From the NCBI GenBank assembly GCA_903908065.1, contig CAIVQO010000008.1, positions 28,654-92,653 of the forward strand: a stretch of 64,000 nt of DNA, given 5' to 3'. Source of the stretch: an uncultured beta proteobacterium (lineage in GTDB: Bacteria > Pseudomonadota > Gammaproteobacteria > Burkholderiales > Rhodocyclaceae). Both the position numbers and the translations under genes were made by a program. How positions within the stretch are numbered: position 1 is the stretch's first letter; each line of letters opens with the position of its first letter. Positions 19,830 to 30,031 of this stretch are shown here, in pieces. Under the pieces are notes generated by a model. The model made no database searches. It was not told the origin of the DNA and worked only from the letters and a program-made list of their open reading frames with translations.

Positions 19830-20833
19830 AAGTCCTGCTCACCGGCGCCGCCGGATTTATCGGCATGCATGTCTGCGAGCGCCTCCTTGCCCGGGGCGAC
19901 GAAGTCATCGGCGTCGACAATCTCAACGACTACTACGACGTCACCCTCAAGGAGGCGCGGTTGGCACGCCTGGCGCCGAATCCGCGCTTCAGGCTGGCGC
20001 GCCTTGACATCGCCGATCGCGCCGGCATCGCCGAGCTTTTCGAGCGCGAACGGCCGCAGCGCGTGATCAACCTCGCGGCCCAGGCGGGGGTGCGCTATTC
20101 GCTGGTCAATCCCCATGCCTATGTCGATAGCAACGTGGTTGGCTTCGTCAATATCCTCGAAGGTTGCCGCCATGTCGGTGTCGAGCATTTTGTCTATGCC
20201 AGCAGCTCCAGCATCTACGGCGGCAACGAGCGCATGCCGTTTTCGGAGCACGACAATGTCGACCATCCGGTAAGCCTTTACGCGGCGACCAAGAAGTCCA
20301 ACGAACTGATGGCGCACACTTACAGCCATTTGTTCAATCTGCCGACCACCGGCCTGCGTTTCTTTACCGTGTACGGCCCCTGGGGTCGTCCCGACATGGC
20401 GCTGTTCCTGTTCGCCAAGGCGATCATCGAGGACAGGCCGATCGACGTCTTCAACCACGGCAGGATGCGCCGCGACTTCACCTATATCGACGACATCGCC
20501 GAAGGCGTGATCCGCGTCCTCGACCGGCCGCCGGAGGCAACGCCGACTTTCGACAAGCAAATGCCGGATCCGGCGACAAGCTGGGCGCCGTATCGCGTGT
20601 TCAACATCGGCAACCATCAGCCGGTGGAACTGATGTCCTACATCGAAGCGTTGGAAACCGCCTTGGGCAAGACCGCGGAGAAGAACTTCCTGCCGCTTCA
20701 GGATGGCGACGTACCGGCCACGCATGCCGATACCAGCGAACTCAACCGTGTTACCGGGTTTTCGCCGAAGACCCCTGTGGTTGAGGGCGTCAAGCGCTTT
20801 GTCGACTGGTATCGGAGCTACATGAATGTCTGA
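19826..20833 (+). CDS. UDP-glucuronate 4-epimerase-like SDR
   Basis: A 335-residue extended SDR. NAD site [16 protein letters not shown], then [17 protein letters not shown] (the DNLNDYYD block is typical of UDP-GlcA 4-epimerases), catalytic SSSSIYG and YAATKKSNE (Tyr-x3-Lys), and [18 protein letters not shown]. It likely makes UDP-galacturonate from UDP-glucuronate. No UDP-glucose dehydrogenase is in the window, so the donor must come from elsewhere. It overlaps the next gene by 8 bases. Confidence 0.88.
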   Translation: MKVLLTGAAGFIGMHVCERLLARGDEVIGVDNLNDYYDVTLKEARLARLAPNPRFRLARLDIADRAGIAELFERERPQRVINLAAQAGVRYSLVNPHAYVDSNVVGFVNILEGCRHVGVEHFVYASSSSIYGGNERMPFSEHDNVDHPVSLYAATKKSNELMAHTYSHLFNLPTTGLRFFTVYGPWGRPDMALFLFAKAIIEDRPIDVFNHGRMRRDFTYIDDIAEGVIRVLDRPPEATPTFDKQMPDPATSWAPYRVFNIGNHQPVELMSYIEALETALGKTAEKNFLPLQDGDVPATHADTSELNRVTGFSPKTPVVEGVKRFVDWYRSYMNV

Positions 20834-22274
20834 AACGCGACTGCTCCCCGTGGTGCTGAGCGGGGGTTCCGGCACACGCCTGTGGCCGGTGTCGCGCGAG
20901 AAGCACCCCAAGCAGTTGCAGCCCTTGCTGGGCGGCGAAAGCCTGCTGCAAGACACGCTGCGCCGGCTGACAGGCTTGCCCTTGGGCGCGCCCATCGTCG
21001 TCAGCAACCACGAATACCGCTTCATCACCGCCGAACAATTGCGCGAGCTCGGCCTGCCCGACTGGGCATTGCTGCTCGAACCCGTCGGCCGTAACACCGC
21101 TCCGGCACTGACCGTCGCCGCGCTGTACGCCAGCCGTGACGGCAGCGATCCTGTCCTGCTCACCACCCCCGCCGACCACCATGTGCGTCACCCCGAGGCC
21201 TTCCGCGCTGCCGTGTTGCGTGGCCTGCCGGAGGCAGAGGCAGGCGCCGTGGTGACCTTCGGCATCGTTCCCGATCGGCCCGAAACCGGGTATGGCTACA
21301 TTGAAGTCGGCGCTGATGACTCGGCGAACCTAGCCCCACGCGACCTCGTCGCCTTCCGCGAGAAGCCCGATGCCACCACCGCCGCTGCCTATGTTGCCGG
21401 TGGCCGGCACTTCTGGAACAGCGGCATCTTCCTGCTGCGGGCCTCGGTCTGGCTCAAGACCATCGGCCATTTCGCCCCCGGAATGCTTGCCGCTTGTCGG
21501 GATGCCGTCATCCGAGCCAAGGACGATGGTGATTTCGTCAGGCTCGATGCCGAGACCTTCGCCGCCAGCCCAACGGATTCGATCGACTATGCCGTCATGG
21601 AGAAGCTTCCCGCTACCCCGCAGCTGGGCATCCTCGCGAAGGTGGTTCCCCTCGATGTCGGCTGGTCCGACGTCGGTGCCTGGGATGCCCTGTGGCAGGC
21701 GATCAAGCACGACGACCAAGGCAATGCCGTTACCGGTGACGTCTGGTTCGAAGACTCCACCGACAACCTCGTCATGGCCGAACACCGTCTGGTGGCCTGC
21801 ATCGGCTGCGAGGACATGGTCGTGGCCGAAACCGCCGACGCCGTACTGGTCGCTCCCAAACAGCGCACCCAGGACGTCAAGACCATCGTCGGTCGCCTCA
21901 AGGCCGCCGGTCGCAGCGAAGCTGAACTCCACCGCAAGGTGCATCGCCCCTGGGGCTGGTACGACAGCATCGACAGTGGCGAGCGCTTCCAGGTCAAGCG
22001 CATCGTCGTTCGTCCCGGCGCCACGCTTTCCTTGCAGATGCACCACCACCGGGCCGAACATTGGGTCGTCGTCCGCGGTACCGCCAAGGTCACGCGCGGC
22101 GAAGAAGTGATCCTGCTCGGTGAAAACCAGTCAACCTACATCCCGCTCGGGGTCACCCACCGTCTGGAGAACCCCGGGCAGATCCCGCTCGAAATCATCG
22201 AGGTGCAGTCGGGCAGCTACCTCGGCGAGGACGACATCGTCAGATTCGAAGATACTTACGGACGCAAGCCATGA
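20826..22274 (+). CDS. manC: Mannose-1-phosphate guanylyltransferase / mannose-6-phosphate isomerase
   Basis: A bifunctional type II enzyme of 482 residues. The N-terminal pyrophosphorylase domain has [20 protein letters not shown] and FREKPD. The C-terminal cupin isomerase domain has [19 protein letters not shown] and [14 protein letters not shown]. It supplies GDP-mannose to Gmd and Fcl directly downstream. It overlaps the genes on both sides. Confidence 0.95.
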   Translation: MSETRLLPVVLSGGSGTRLWPVSREKHPKQLQPLLGGESLLQDTLRRLTGLPLGAPIVVSNHEYRFITAEQLRELGLPDWALLLEPVGRNTAPALTVAALYASRDGSDPVLLTTPADHHVRHPEAFRAAVLRGLPEAEAGAVVTFGIVPDRPETGYGYIEVGADDSANLAPRDLVAFREKPDATTAAAYVAGGRHFWNSGIFLLRASVWLKTIGHFAPGMLAACRDAVIRAKDDGDFVRLDAETFAASPTDSIDYAVMEKLPATPQLGILAKVVPLDVGWSDVGAWDALWQAIKHDDQGNAVTGDVWFEDSTDNLVMAEHRLVACIGCEDMVVAETADAVLVAPKQRTQDVKTIVGRLKAAGRSEAELHRKVHRPWGWYDSIDSGERFQVKRIVVRPGATLSLQMHHHRAEHWVVVRGTAKVTRGEEVILLGENQSTYIPLGVTHRLENPGQIPLEIIEVQSGSYLGEDDIVRFEDTYGRKP

Positions 22275-23359
22275 CCCGCAAAGTTGCATTGATTACTGGC
22301 GTGACCGGACAGGATGGGGCCTACCTCGCCGAATTTCTCTTGAACAAAGGCTATGAGGTGCATGGCATCAAGCGCCGCAGCTCGCTATTCAACACGGATC
22401 GTATCGACCATCTTTACCAGGATCCGCACGAGAAGAACCGGAAGTTTGTCCTGCACCACGGCGACATGACCGACAGTTCCAGCCTGGTGCGCATCATCCA
22501 GCAGGTTCAGCCCGACGAAATCTACAACCTGGCCGCGCAAAGCCACGTCGCCGTCAGCTTCGAGGAACCCGAATACACCGCCAACTCCGACGCCCTGGGC
22601 GCACTTCGGGTACTGGAAGCCATCCGCATCCTTGGTCTGGAGAAGAAGACCCGCTTCTACCAGGCCAGTACCTCCGAGCTTTACGGCCTGGTGCAGGAAA
22701 CCCCACAGAAGGAGACCACCCCCTTCTACCCGCGCAGCCCCTACGCCGTGGCCAAGCTCTACGCCTACTGGATCACGGTGAATTACCGCGAGGCCTACGG
22801 CATCTATGCCTGCAACGGCATCCTGTTCAACCATGAAAGCCCGATCCGCGGCGAAACCTTCGTCACCCGCAAGATCACCCGGGCGCTGGCCAGGATCAAG
22901 CTCGGCCTGCAGGATTGCCTGTTCCTTGGCAACATGGACTCCAAGCGCGATTGGGGCCACGCCAAAGACTACGTCGAAATGCAGTGGCTGATGCTGCAGC
23001 AGGACGCCCCGGACGATTTCGTGATCGCCACCGGCGTGCAATACAGCGTGCGCGACTTCGTCGATGCCGCCGCAAAGGAAATCGGCATCACCATCACCTG
23101 GAAGGGTGCGGGCGTCGAGGAGAAGGGCTACGACGCCCAGGGCAAGTGCATCGTCCAGGTTGATCCGCGCTACTTCCGGCCGACGGAAGTGGAAACCTTA
23201 TTGGGAGATTCGACCAAGGCGCGGGAGAAACTCGGCTGGACGCCGCGAACCACCTTTGCCGAGCTTGTCGCCGAAATGGTGCGCGAGGACCTCAAGGCCG
23301 CCGAGCGCGATGAACTGGTCAAGAAGCACGGCTATCAGACAATGGACCGTCACGAATAA
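22271..23359 (+). CDS. gmd: GDP-mannose 4,6-dehydratase
   Basis: A 362-residue SDR converting GDP-mannose to GDP-4-keto-6-deoxymannose. [20 protein letters not shown], then [33 protein letters not shown] with the catalytic Thr/Ser-Glu, and [19 protein letters not shown] are near-invariant Gmd blocks. Overlaps with manC and fcl indicate a coupled GDP-fucose operon. Confidence 0.97.
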   Translation: MTRKVALITGVTGQDGAYLAEFLLNKGYEVHGIKRRSSLFNTDRIDHLYQDPHEKNRKFVLHHGDMTDSSSLVRIIQQVQPDEIYNLAAQSHVAVSFEEPEYTANSDALGALRVLEAIRILGLEKKTRFYQASTSELYGLVQETPQKETTPFYPRSPYAVAKLYAYWITVNYREAYGIYACNGILFNHESPIRGETFVTRKITRALARIKLGLQDCLFLGNMDSKRDWGHAKDYVEMQWLMLQQDAPDDFVIATGVQYSVRDFVDAAAKEIGITITWKGAGVEEKGYDAQGKCIVQVDPRYFRPTEVETLLGDSTKAREKLGWTPRTTFAELVAEMVREDLKAAERDELVKKHGYQTMDRHE

Positions 23360-24291
23360 TGGATCGCACGGCAAAGATCTATGTCGCCGGTCATCGTGGC
23401 ATGGTCGGCTCGGCACTGGTTCGCCGCCTCAACCAGGGCGGCTACACGAATATCCTGACGCGGACGCATGCCGAACTGGATCTTCTCAACCAGGCCGCGA
23501 CGCAGGAGTTCCTGCAACGGGAAAAGCCCGACTTCATCTTCATAGCAGCGGCCAAGGTCGGCGGCATTCACGCCAACAATACCCTGCGTGCCGACTTCAT
23601 CTATCAGAACCTGATGATCGAGGCCAACCTGATTCATGGGGCGTATCAGGCCGGTGTAGAGCGTCTTTGCTTCCTTGGATCGAGCTGCATTTATCCGCGT
23701 GATTGCCCGCAGCCGATCAAGGAGGAATACCTGCTCACCGGGCCCTTGGAGCAGACCAACGAGCCCTATGCGATTGCGAAGATCGCGGGAATCAAGCTGT
23801 GCGAAAGTTACAACCGGCAGTATGGCACCCGGTATTTCTCGGTCATGCCCACCAATCTCTACGGCCCCAACGACAACTATGACTTGGCCAATAGTCACGT
23901 GCTGCCGGCGCTGATACGCAAAGCGCACGAGGCAAAACAGCGGGGTGACAGCGAACTGGCAGTGTGGGGCAGCGGCACCCCGCGGCGTGAGTTTCTCTAC
24001 GTCGATGATCTGGCGGACGCCTGCGTGTTTCTCATGGAATACGACGTCAGCGATGGTATCTACAACATCGGTACCGGAGACGACGTTACCATCCGCGAAC
24101 TTGCGGAGACCGTCATGTCCGTCGTCGGATTCGCCGAACGCATCACCTTCGACAGCAGTAAGCCGGACGGCACACCTCGCAAATTGCTCGATGTGAGCGG
24201 CTTGCGGAACATTGGCTGGCAGGCATGCATCCCTTTGCGCGACGGCATCGCGCTGGCCTTCCAGGATTTCATCGCGCGCTATGGCGGCTGA
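23359..24291 (+). CDS. fcl: GDP-L-fucose synthase
   Basis: A 310-residue dual epimerase/reductase producing GDP-L-fucose. [33 protein letters not shown] and [18 protein letters not shown] (Tyr-x3-Lys) are diagnostic, as is [13 protein letters not shown]. It shares one base with the gmd stop. A ligE pseudogene begins over its last codons. Confidence 0.97.
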   Translation: MDRTAKIYVAGHRGMVGSALVRRLNQGGYTNILTRTHAELDLLNQAATQEFLQREKPDFIFIAAAKVGGIHANNTLRADFIYQNLMIEANLIHGAYQAGVERLCFLGSSCIYPRDCPQPIKEEYLLTGPLEQTNEPYAIAKIAGIKLCESYNRQYGTRYFSVMPTNLYGPNDNYDLANSHVLPALIRKAHEAKQRGDSELAVWGSGTPRREFLYVDDLADACVFLMEYDVSDGIYNIGTGDDVTIRELAETVMSVVGFAERITFDSSKPDGTPRKLLDVSGLRNIGWQACIPLRDGIALAFQDFIARYGG

Positions 24292-25165
24292 GCGACGTTT
24301 CCATAGGTGTTCGTGGCGTCAGCTTCTTGATATCGCGCTATCGCTTCTTGTCCTGGCAGCCTCGGCAAGTCCGTACGTGGCCGCGGTCGCCGAATCGCCG
24401 CCCCTGCTGCTGGCGGAACGCTATCGCGACGATATCGATGTTTCGCGCTACAGGGGCAGCGAAAGGCTTGAAGGCGTGCGTGCCGTGTGGGACAGCAAGG
24501 TCCTCCGCTTTCGTATCGGCAATCCGGTTCCCGCCCCGCCGTGGTTCGTCGAGGCCTTGCTGCGACAGCCGTTGGATGGCGAACTCTGGCTTGGCCGCGG
24601 CAACTTCGATCGGCTTCGTCGATCATTCGCCGCCAGTCACCCAACGATGGCGAATGGCGACGCGTATCCCACATGATATTCGAACTGCAGAATGTTCCTG
24701 GTAGCTTCACCGAACCCAATGAATGGATCCGGGCCATTGCTGAAGCCGCGAAGCTGCCCTGGTTGCAGGCCGTTGCCCAATTCCGCTTGGCCGATGCGGC
24801 GGCATTGCAGATAAAGCTGCGAGACATTGTCCGCAGCGGCGGCGAAGGACTCATGCTGCATCGTGACGATGCATCCCATCAGGTCCAGCTGCAGCGATGC
24901 CCTGCCCAAGCTGACGCCCTGGCTGGACGCCGAAGCGCGCGTCGTCGCGCATCTGCCCGGCAAGGGAATATATTTCGGCAAGCTCGGTGCGCTGCGCAAG
25001 GAAATGCTGGACGGTCGTCGCTTCGCGCTCGGCAGCGGCCTGAGCGACGAACTGATGCAAACGCCGCTGCCGGTGCGCGCGCTGATTATCTATCGTTATC
25101 GCGAACTGACGCCGCATGGCATGCCAGGGTTTCCGAGGTATCTGCGGGTACGGTATCGATTTTGA
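24281..25165 (+). pseudogene. Broken ATP-dependent DNA ligase (LigE-like, periplasmic type)
   Basis: Homology to small exported ATP-dependent DNA ligases runs through three frames. Frame of 24281: a signal-like N-terminus, LLLAERYRDDIDVSRYRGSE, then PLDGELWLGRGNFDRL. After a 1-base loss near 24617 it continues as RRQSPNDGEWRRVSHMIFEL to GGEGLMLHRDDASH. After a 1-base gain near 24880 it continues as LPKLTPWLDAEARVVAHLPG to the stop at 25165. The motif I lysine (KLDG) is RLEG and motif V KLK is KLT, so the active site is lost independently of the frameshifts. The track lists the pieces as 24212-24676, 24487-25188 and 24827-25165. Confidence 0.82.
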
Positions 25166-25184
25166 GACGAGCTGAGCTGCGATC

Positions 25185-26534
25185 ATGACCGAGACCCCAC
25201 TGATGAAGGCCCAAAAATTTGACTCCGGATCAAGGATATGGCCAGTTTGGCTGTTTCTGCTCGTGGCGATTTACCCTGTTCCTCATACCGTAGCATTGCG
25301 CAACCTGCTGCTGATGATGGGTTTACTGGGTTTGGCGTGGCAGTGGCGTGTGACCTTACTCGCACTATCGACGTTGCGGCGGCGATTGGCCTGGCTCACC
25401 GTTTCTGCGTGGCTGCTCGCAGCGCTGTCCGCGTGGATTGTTATCCACTCATTATTCATCGCGGTACAGCCCGCAATGGCTTTCGACAGGGCCCGAGCAG
25501 ATTGGCTAATTCCGTTACTCCTATTGGCGATTGGCGCTACAGTTGCGATCCGGTCTCGCAACGAAGATGCAGTGCGCGGCCTCGTGATTGCTCTTTTCCT
25601 TCACATTTTTTCGGTCGCAATTTTCCAGTTCTGGCAATGGCTGACACTGGGACACTGGCCATTAGGTGTGATGCCGTTTGCAGAGCGCGACTATCAAAGT
25701 ACTCTGAACGGATTCTTGATTGCCCTGCTGCTGGCGGATCGCCTGTCGTCGCTGATTTCCGGCAGCGCGCCGCTCAACCTTTCAGCAGGAGTTACTTGGG
25801 GTCTGCTATTTTTTGCACTGAGCGCCGATGTCCTGTTGAGGGCGCGCAACGGGACCGTGGTAAGTGTTGCTTTCTTGATAGTTGCAGTCTCTATTTTGCT
25901 CGTGGACTCCCGTTGCAGAAAGCGTTGGGGCCCGCGCATAGTATTGGCAATTGGATTCGCCGCACTTCTAGGAGGGATGTCGGTGCGCAACGACGTCCGT
26001 TGGGCGGGCTTCAGCGAATCTGTAGTCGTTGGTCTTGAGTCAAGCAGTCTCTTCTGGATGACGGGTGATCCGAATTCGTTGCCTTCGACGCTTTCCGGAA
26101 ATCCTCTGGAACAATCCGCATACGCGCGTGCTGCCTGGGCGAGGCAAGCAGTAGAAGCGATTGCGAGAAAGCCGCTGGGCATAGGCTATGGCCACGATGC
26201 CTTTGGGCGCGCAATCGCAGAGAAGTATGGTCACAAAGGGATGGGCAGCAGTCATAGCGGCTGGCTTGACGTAGCGCTTGGAATAGGTGTCCCTGGCCTT
26301 GCACTCTTGCTTACGCTTGGTGTAGCAACTGTTGTGGCAGGCTGGCGACGATTTCGTTATCTCAATGACGGTTTTGGATTTCTACTGGCTGTTTCTGTTT
26401 TTGGATATTTATTGCGCTGCTTGCTTGATGGGCACTTTAGTGGTTGGCGTCTTGCCTTGTTTACGTTGATTGTGGGCCTGCTGGTTGGTACTTCGGCGCA
26501 AAAGGAAAAGCATGCCGCCGTTCCACAGAGATAG
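25185..26534 (+). CDS. O-antigen ligase / polymerase family membrane protein
   Basis: A 449-residue polytopic protein with about ten or more hydrophobic segments and a large periplasmic loop. The loop ends with ARQAVEAIARKPLGIGYGHD and GMGSSHSGWLDVALGIGVPG, the conserved WaaL/Wzy_C region with its His. WaaL ligates undecaprenyl-linked glycan to lipid A core; Wzy polymerises repeats, and sequence alone does not separate them. Base composition is noticeably AT-richer than the fucose genes upstream. Confidence 0.82.
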   Translation: MTETPLMKAQKFDSGSRIWPVWLFLLVAIYPVPHTVALRNLLLMMGLLGLAWQWRVTLLALSTLRRRLAWLTVSAWLLAALSAWIVIHSLFIAVQPAMAFDRARADWLIPLLLLAIGATVAIRSRNEDAVRGLVIALFLHIFSVAIFQFWQWLTLGHWPLGVMPFAERDYQSTLNGFLIALLLADRLSSLISGSAPLNLSAGVTWGLLFFALSADVLLRARNGTVVSVAFLIVAVSILLVDSRCRKRWGPRIVLAIGFAALLGGMSVRNDVRWAGFSESVVVGLESSSLFWMTGDPNSLPSTLSGNPLEQSAYARAAWARQAVEAIARKPLGIGYGHDAFGRAIAEKYGHKGMGSSHSGWLDVALGIGVPGLALLLTLGVATVVAGWRRFRYLNDGFGFLLAVSVFGYLLRCLLDGHFSGWRLALFTLIVGLLVGTSAQKEKHAAVPQR

Positions 26535-26623
26535 GCTACTGGCGGCAAGGGCTGCAGCGTGAGTAGTTGTTGGCGGCCAAACCGGCCGGTGACCGAGTGT
26601 CATCAGACGATGTTAGAATACCT

Positions 26624-26638
26624 GTTCATTGAATGAAC
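26624..26638. promoter_or_regulatory. Perfect 15-base palindrome at start of EPS regulator
   Basis: GTTCATT-G-AATGAAC is fully self-complementary apart from the centre. It follows a -10-like TAGAAT (26614-26619) and so would cover the transcription start. It also spans the ATG at 26633. A site of this kind suits a dimeric winged-helix regulator such as the one encoded immediately downstream. Confidence 0.55.
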
Positions 26639-27010
26639 GCTTCTCGCGCAATTGTTGGATTTGCGCGCAACCAGATCAATTTCACCATAGTGGACACCGA
26701 CAACAATCACCTCCGGCTGCTTCGAATCATTGAGGCGAACCCCGAGATCACCCAGCGCATGTTGGCCAGTGAATTGGGCGCAAGCCTGGGCAAGACTCAC
26801 TATTTGTTGCGTGCGCTGCTGGGAAAAGGCTTGGTCAAAGCCGAGGCGTTTCGCCGTCACGGCAACAAACTCGCGTATCTCTACCTGCTGACGCCCCGGG
26901 GTGTATCTGAAAAACTGCGCCTGACGCGCGAATATCTGGCAATGAAGGAAGCCGAATACGAGGCTATCCGAAGCGAAATAGAGCAACTGCGCAAAGAGTT
27001 TACGGCATGA
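26633..27010 (+). CDS. MarR-type EPS-associated transcriptional regulator
   Basis: A small winged-helix protein. HLRLLRIIEANPEITQRMLASELGASLGKTHYLLRALLGKG forms the helix-turn-helix, and KLAYLYLLTPRGVSEKLRLTREYL plus a C-terminal coiled coil (MKEAEYEAIRSEIEQLRKEF) complete the fold. This matches the MarR-like family found inside exopolysaccharide loci. ATG 26633 gives 125 residues, but it lies within a palindrome and has no Shine-Dalgarno sequence. GTG 26690 (VDTDNNHLRLL) gives about 106 residues, closer to family length. The stop overlaps the next gene. Confidence 0.85.
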   Translation: MNASRAIVGFARNQINFTIVDTDNNHLRLLRIIEANPEITQRMLASELGASLGKTHYLLRALLGKGLVKAEAFRRHGNKLAYLYLLTPRGVSEKLRLTREYLAMKEAEYEAIRSEIEQLRKEFTA

Positions 27011-28323
27011 GTGAGGCCGAGCTGGAATCCCGACCGGTTGTCGCCGTGGTTGGCCTGGGCTACGTAGGCCTTCCGCTGGCCGTCGAATTCGGCAAAAAAT
27101 ATCCCACTATTGGTTTCGATCTTTCCCAAACAAAAATTGACGCTTACAACTCCCATATCGATCCCACCGGCGAAGTTAGTGCGGACGAGCTTAAAGCCGC
27201 AGTTCGGTCCGGTGGGTTGGAGCCGACGACTGCCCCGCGCCGTCTTGCTAGCGCCGACTTTCTGATTGTCGCTGTTCCGACACCGGTAGACGAAGCACAT
27301 ATTCCGGATTTCAGACCACTTGTTGGTGCTAGCACGACAGTTGGTCGGCATATGAAGAAGGGTGCGACCGTGATTTACGAGTCCACCGTGTATCCCGGCG
27401 CTACGGAAGAAATCTGCATTCCGGTTCTGGAAAAGAATTCCGGCCTCAAATGGAAGCAAGACTTCCACGTCGGTTACTCGCCGGAACGCATCAATCCTGG
27501 CGATAAAGCGCACACTCTGACAAAAATTCTCAAGGTTGTCTCCGGTGACAACCCCAAGACTCTGGAACAGGTGGCTGCGCTCTACGCCAGCATCATCACT
27601 GCTGGCGTACATAGGGCCACCAGCATCAAGGTGGCCGAAGCAGCAAAGGTGATAGAGAACACCCAGCGCGACCTAAATATCGCCCTAATGAATGAACTGG
27701 CGATCATCTTTGACAAAATCGGCATTGATACTTCCGAGGTATTGGAAGCCGCAGGTACCAAATGGAACTTCCTGAGTTTCAAACCCGGTCTCGTCGGTGG
27801 CCACTGCATAGGCGTCGATCCCTACTACCTAACCCACAAGGCCGAAATGCTGGGCTACCACCCGCAGGTGATTCTTGGCGGCCGCAGGATAAATGATGGC
27901 ATGGCGAGCTACATTGCCAAAAAAACGGTACAGAGGATGATCCGGCAAGGGGGCTGCAATAAAGGTGATACCGTTGTAGTCCTTGGTTTGACATTCAAAG
28001 AAGACTGCGCAGATCTAAGGAACTCGAAGGTTGCTGATCTAGTTGCCAGTCTGCAGAGTTACGGTCTAACTATCCTAGTTCACGATCCTATCGCTGATGC
28101 TGATGAAGCGCGACGAGAATACGGATTGGAACTTACGCAATGGGACGCCTTGCCGCGGAATGTTGATGCCGTGGTAGCAGCCGTTGCTCATCGGCAGTAT
28201 CTTGAACAACCGCTAGATGAGATTCTGGGGTTGTTGAAACCGGGCGGGATCTTTACCGATATCAAATCAGCCTTTGATGAAAGGCTTATCGTGGGGCGTG
28301 GCTTCCACGTCTGGCGCTTGTAA
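27007..28323 (+). CDS. UDP-N-acetylhexosamine 6-dehydrogenase (WbpA/WbpO/TviB-like)
   Basis: A 438-residue nucleotide-sugar dehydrogenase. NAD site VVGLGYVGLPLAVEFGKKYP, the TviB-like FDLSQTKIDAYNSHIDPTGEV, and the catalytic-Cys block GLVGGHCIGVDPYYLTHKAE typical of N-acetylhexosamine rather than glucose dehydrogenases. It oxidises UDP-GlcNAc or UDP-GalNAc to the uronate. WbpD-, WbpE- and WbpB-like genes follow, so UDP-GlcNAcA is the likely product. Confidence 0.9.
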   Translation: MSEAELESRPVVAVVGLGYVGLPLAVEFGKKYPTIGFDLSQTKIDAYNSHIDPTGEVSADELKAAVRSGGLEPTTAPRRLASADFLIVAVPTPVDEAHIPDFRPLVGASTTVGRHMKKGATVIYESTVYPGATEEICIPVLEKNSGLKWKQDFHVGYSPERINPGDKAHTLTKILKVVSGDNPKTLEQVAALYASIITAGVHRATSIKVAEAAKVIENTQRDLNIALMNELAIIFDKIGIDTSEVLEAAGTKWNFLSFKPGLVGGHCIGVDPYYLTHKAEMLGYHPQVILGGRRINDGMASYIAKKTVQRMIRQGGCNKGDTVVVLGLTFKEDCADLRNSKVADLVASLQSYGLTILVHDPIADADEARREYGLELTQWDALPRNVDAVVAAVAHRQYLEQPLDEILGLLKPGGIFTDIKSAFDERLIVGRGFHVWRL

Positions 28324-28335
28324 AATTCCGCCCAA

Positions 28336-28917
28336 ATGTCAGCAACAATCCATCCATCGGCAATCGTCGATAAAGGGGCGAACATCGGCGATGGCACCCG
28401 GGTCTGGCACTGGACTCATATCTGCGCCGGCGCCAGAATAGGCGAACGCTGCTCCTTTGGGCAGAACGTGTTTGTTGCCAACGACGTTATTGTTGGTAAC
28501 AACGTAAAAGTACAAAACAATGTAAGCATCTACGACGGCGTTGTGTTGGAAGACGATGTTTTTTGCGGTCCCAGCATGGTGTTTACCAATGTTTACAATC
28601 CTCGCTCTGCCGTGACCAGGAAAAATGAATATCGCCGCACTTTGGTCAAGCGTGGGGCGACCATCGGCGCGAATGCGACCATAGTTTGCGGCATTACCAT
28701 CGGCGAATATGCCTTTATAGCTGCGGGGGCCGTTATTAACAGGGATGTTAAGCCTTACGCGATAATGGCTGGCGTACCGGCACGGCATATCGGATGGATG
28801 AGCCAGCATGGCGATCGGCTTGAACTGCCACTAAACGGCACAGCCGAAGCAGCATGCAGCGCAACCGGAGTTCGTTACAAACTCCAGGAAGGTATTTGCT
28901 CATGTTCCGGCAAATGA
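28336..28917 (+). CDS. WbpD-like N-acetyltransferase (left-handed beta helix)
   Basis: A 193-residue hexapeptide-repeat enzyme: [40 protein letters not shown] and [13 protein letters not shown], the last typical of the WbpD/WlbB group. It would acetylate the 3-amino group of UDP-GlcNAc(3N)A with acetyl-CoA. The C-terminal tail carries extra cysteines (GICSCSG). It lies between the WbpA- and WbpE-like genes. Confidence 0.88.
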   Translation: MSATIHPSAIVDKGANIGDGTRVWHWTHICAGARIGERCSFGQNVFVANDVIVGNNVKVQNNVSIYDGVVLEDDVFCGPSMVFTNVYNPRSAVTRKNEYRRTLVKRGATIGANATIVCGITIGEYAFIAAGAVINRDVKPYAIMAGVPARHIGWMSQHGDRLELPLNGTAEAACSATGVRYKLQEGICSCSGK

Positions 28918-30017
28918 TTCCTTTTAACGATCTTAAGGCACAGTATCAGGACCTAAAACCGCAAATACTGGAGCGGATAAACCGTGTTCTTGAACACGGC
29001 CAGTATGTCATGGGGCCAGAGGTCAATGAACTTGAGGGCAAACTCGCAGCTTTAGTCGGTACCAAACACTGCGTCACAGCCAGCAGCGGCACGGATACAC
29101 TCCTGATCGCAATGATGGCATTGGGTATCGGATTCGGTGATGAAGTTGTAACTACACCCTTCACCTTCATTGCTACCGGGGAGATGATCGCGCTACTGGG
29201 TGCCAAGCCCGTCTTCGTGGATATTGACCCGCGGACTTACAACATCGACCCCAGAAAAATAGAAAGTGCTATTACCTCCAAGACTCGCGCCATCCTGCCC
29301 GTCAGCCTCTACGGACATTGCGCAGACATGGATTCAATCAATGAGATTGCCGGCCGACATGAACTTCCAGTGATTGAAGATGGGGCCCAATCCTTTGGCT
29401 CCACCTATAAAGGGCGAAAGTCCTGTGCCCTATCCACCATTGGCTCGACAAGCTTTTTCCCGAGCAAACCTCTAGGGGGGTATGGCGATGGCGGCGCATT
29501 ATTCACTGATGATGATCAACTCGCAGAGGTTATGCGCGAAATACGTATTCACGGACAGGCTCGCCGTTACCACCATAAGAGAATCGGTATCAACGGGCGC
29601 ATGGACACTTTGCAGGCGGCGATCCTTTTGGCCAAGCTGGAACGTTTCGATTGGGAGGTGGGGCAACGTCGGGCGGTCGGTGCTGGCTATACGGCGATGT
29701 TTTCAGAACGTACACCGGACGTTGTTGTTCCTTGCATCGAGCACTGCAACACGAGCGTCTTCGCCCAATACACCATCCAGGTCGACAACCGTGATGCCAT
29801 CGCCAAGGCACTCAACGACCATGGCATCCCGACCGCCATACATTATGCGGTACCGCTCCATCTCCAGCCGGCGTTCCGCGCTTACGGCTATCGGGATGGC
29901 GACTTTCCCGTTGCCGAGGCCGTTTCCCGGCGCGTTCTGAGCTTGCCCATGGGCCCCGACCTGCTGGAACACGACCAGCGACGAATTGTCGAAGCCCTTG
30001 TTGCAGCGCTTCATTGA
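28902..30017 (+). CDS. WbpE-like PLP aminotransferase (DegT/DnrJ/EryC1)
   Basis: Puts the 3-amino group on UDP-3-keto-GlcNAcA. The start is at ATG 28902, 9 bases after AGGAAGG; the second ATG at 28914 ([12 protein letters not shown]) is possible and the track start at 28854 is too early. About 371 residues include [13 protein letters not shown], the PLP lysine in [17 protein letters not shown], and a C-terminal [13 protein letters not shown]. It overlaps the WbpD-like gene by 16 bases. Confidence 0.9.
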   Translation: MFRQMIPFNDLKAQYQDLKPQILERINRVLEHGQYVMGPEVNELEGKLAALVGTKHCVTASSGTDTLLIAMMALGIGFGDEVVTTPFTFIATGEMIALLGAKPVFVDIDPRTYNIDPRKIESAITSKTRAILPVSLYGHCADMDSINEIAGRHELPVIEDGAQSFGSTYKGRKSCALSTIGSTSFFPSKPLGGYGDGGALFTDDDQLAEVMREIRIHGQARRYHHKRIGINGRMDTLQAAILLAKLERFDWEVGQRRAVGAGYTAMFSERTPDVVVPCIEHCNTSVFAQYTIQVDNRDAIAKALNDHGIPTAIHYAVPLHLQPAFRAYGYRDGDFPVAEAVSRRVLSLPMGPDLLEHDQRRIVEALVAALH

Positions 30018-30031
30018 CGGCCGTATCTGCC

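Noticed and set aside
24487-25188. Independent 233-residue protein
   Set aside because: Only its middle part resembles anything (DNA ligase); the ends are the wrong frame of the same pseudogene.
26535-26620. Intrinsic terminator after the O-antigen ligase-like gene
   Set aside because: GGCC/GGCC self-complementarity is present, but without a stable stem or T-run.
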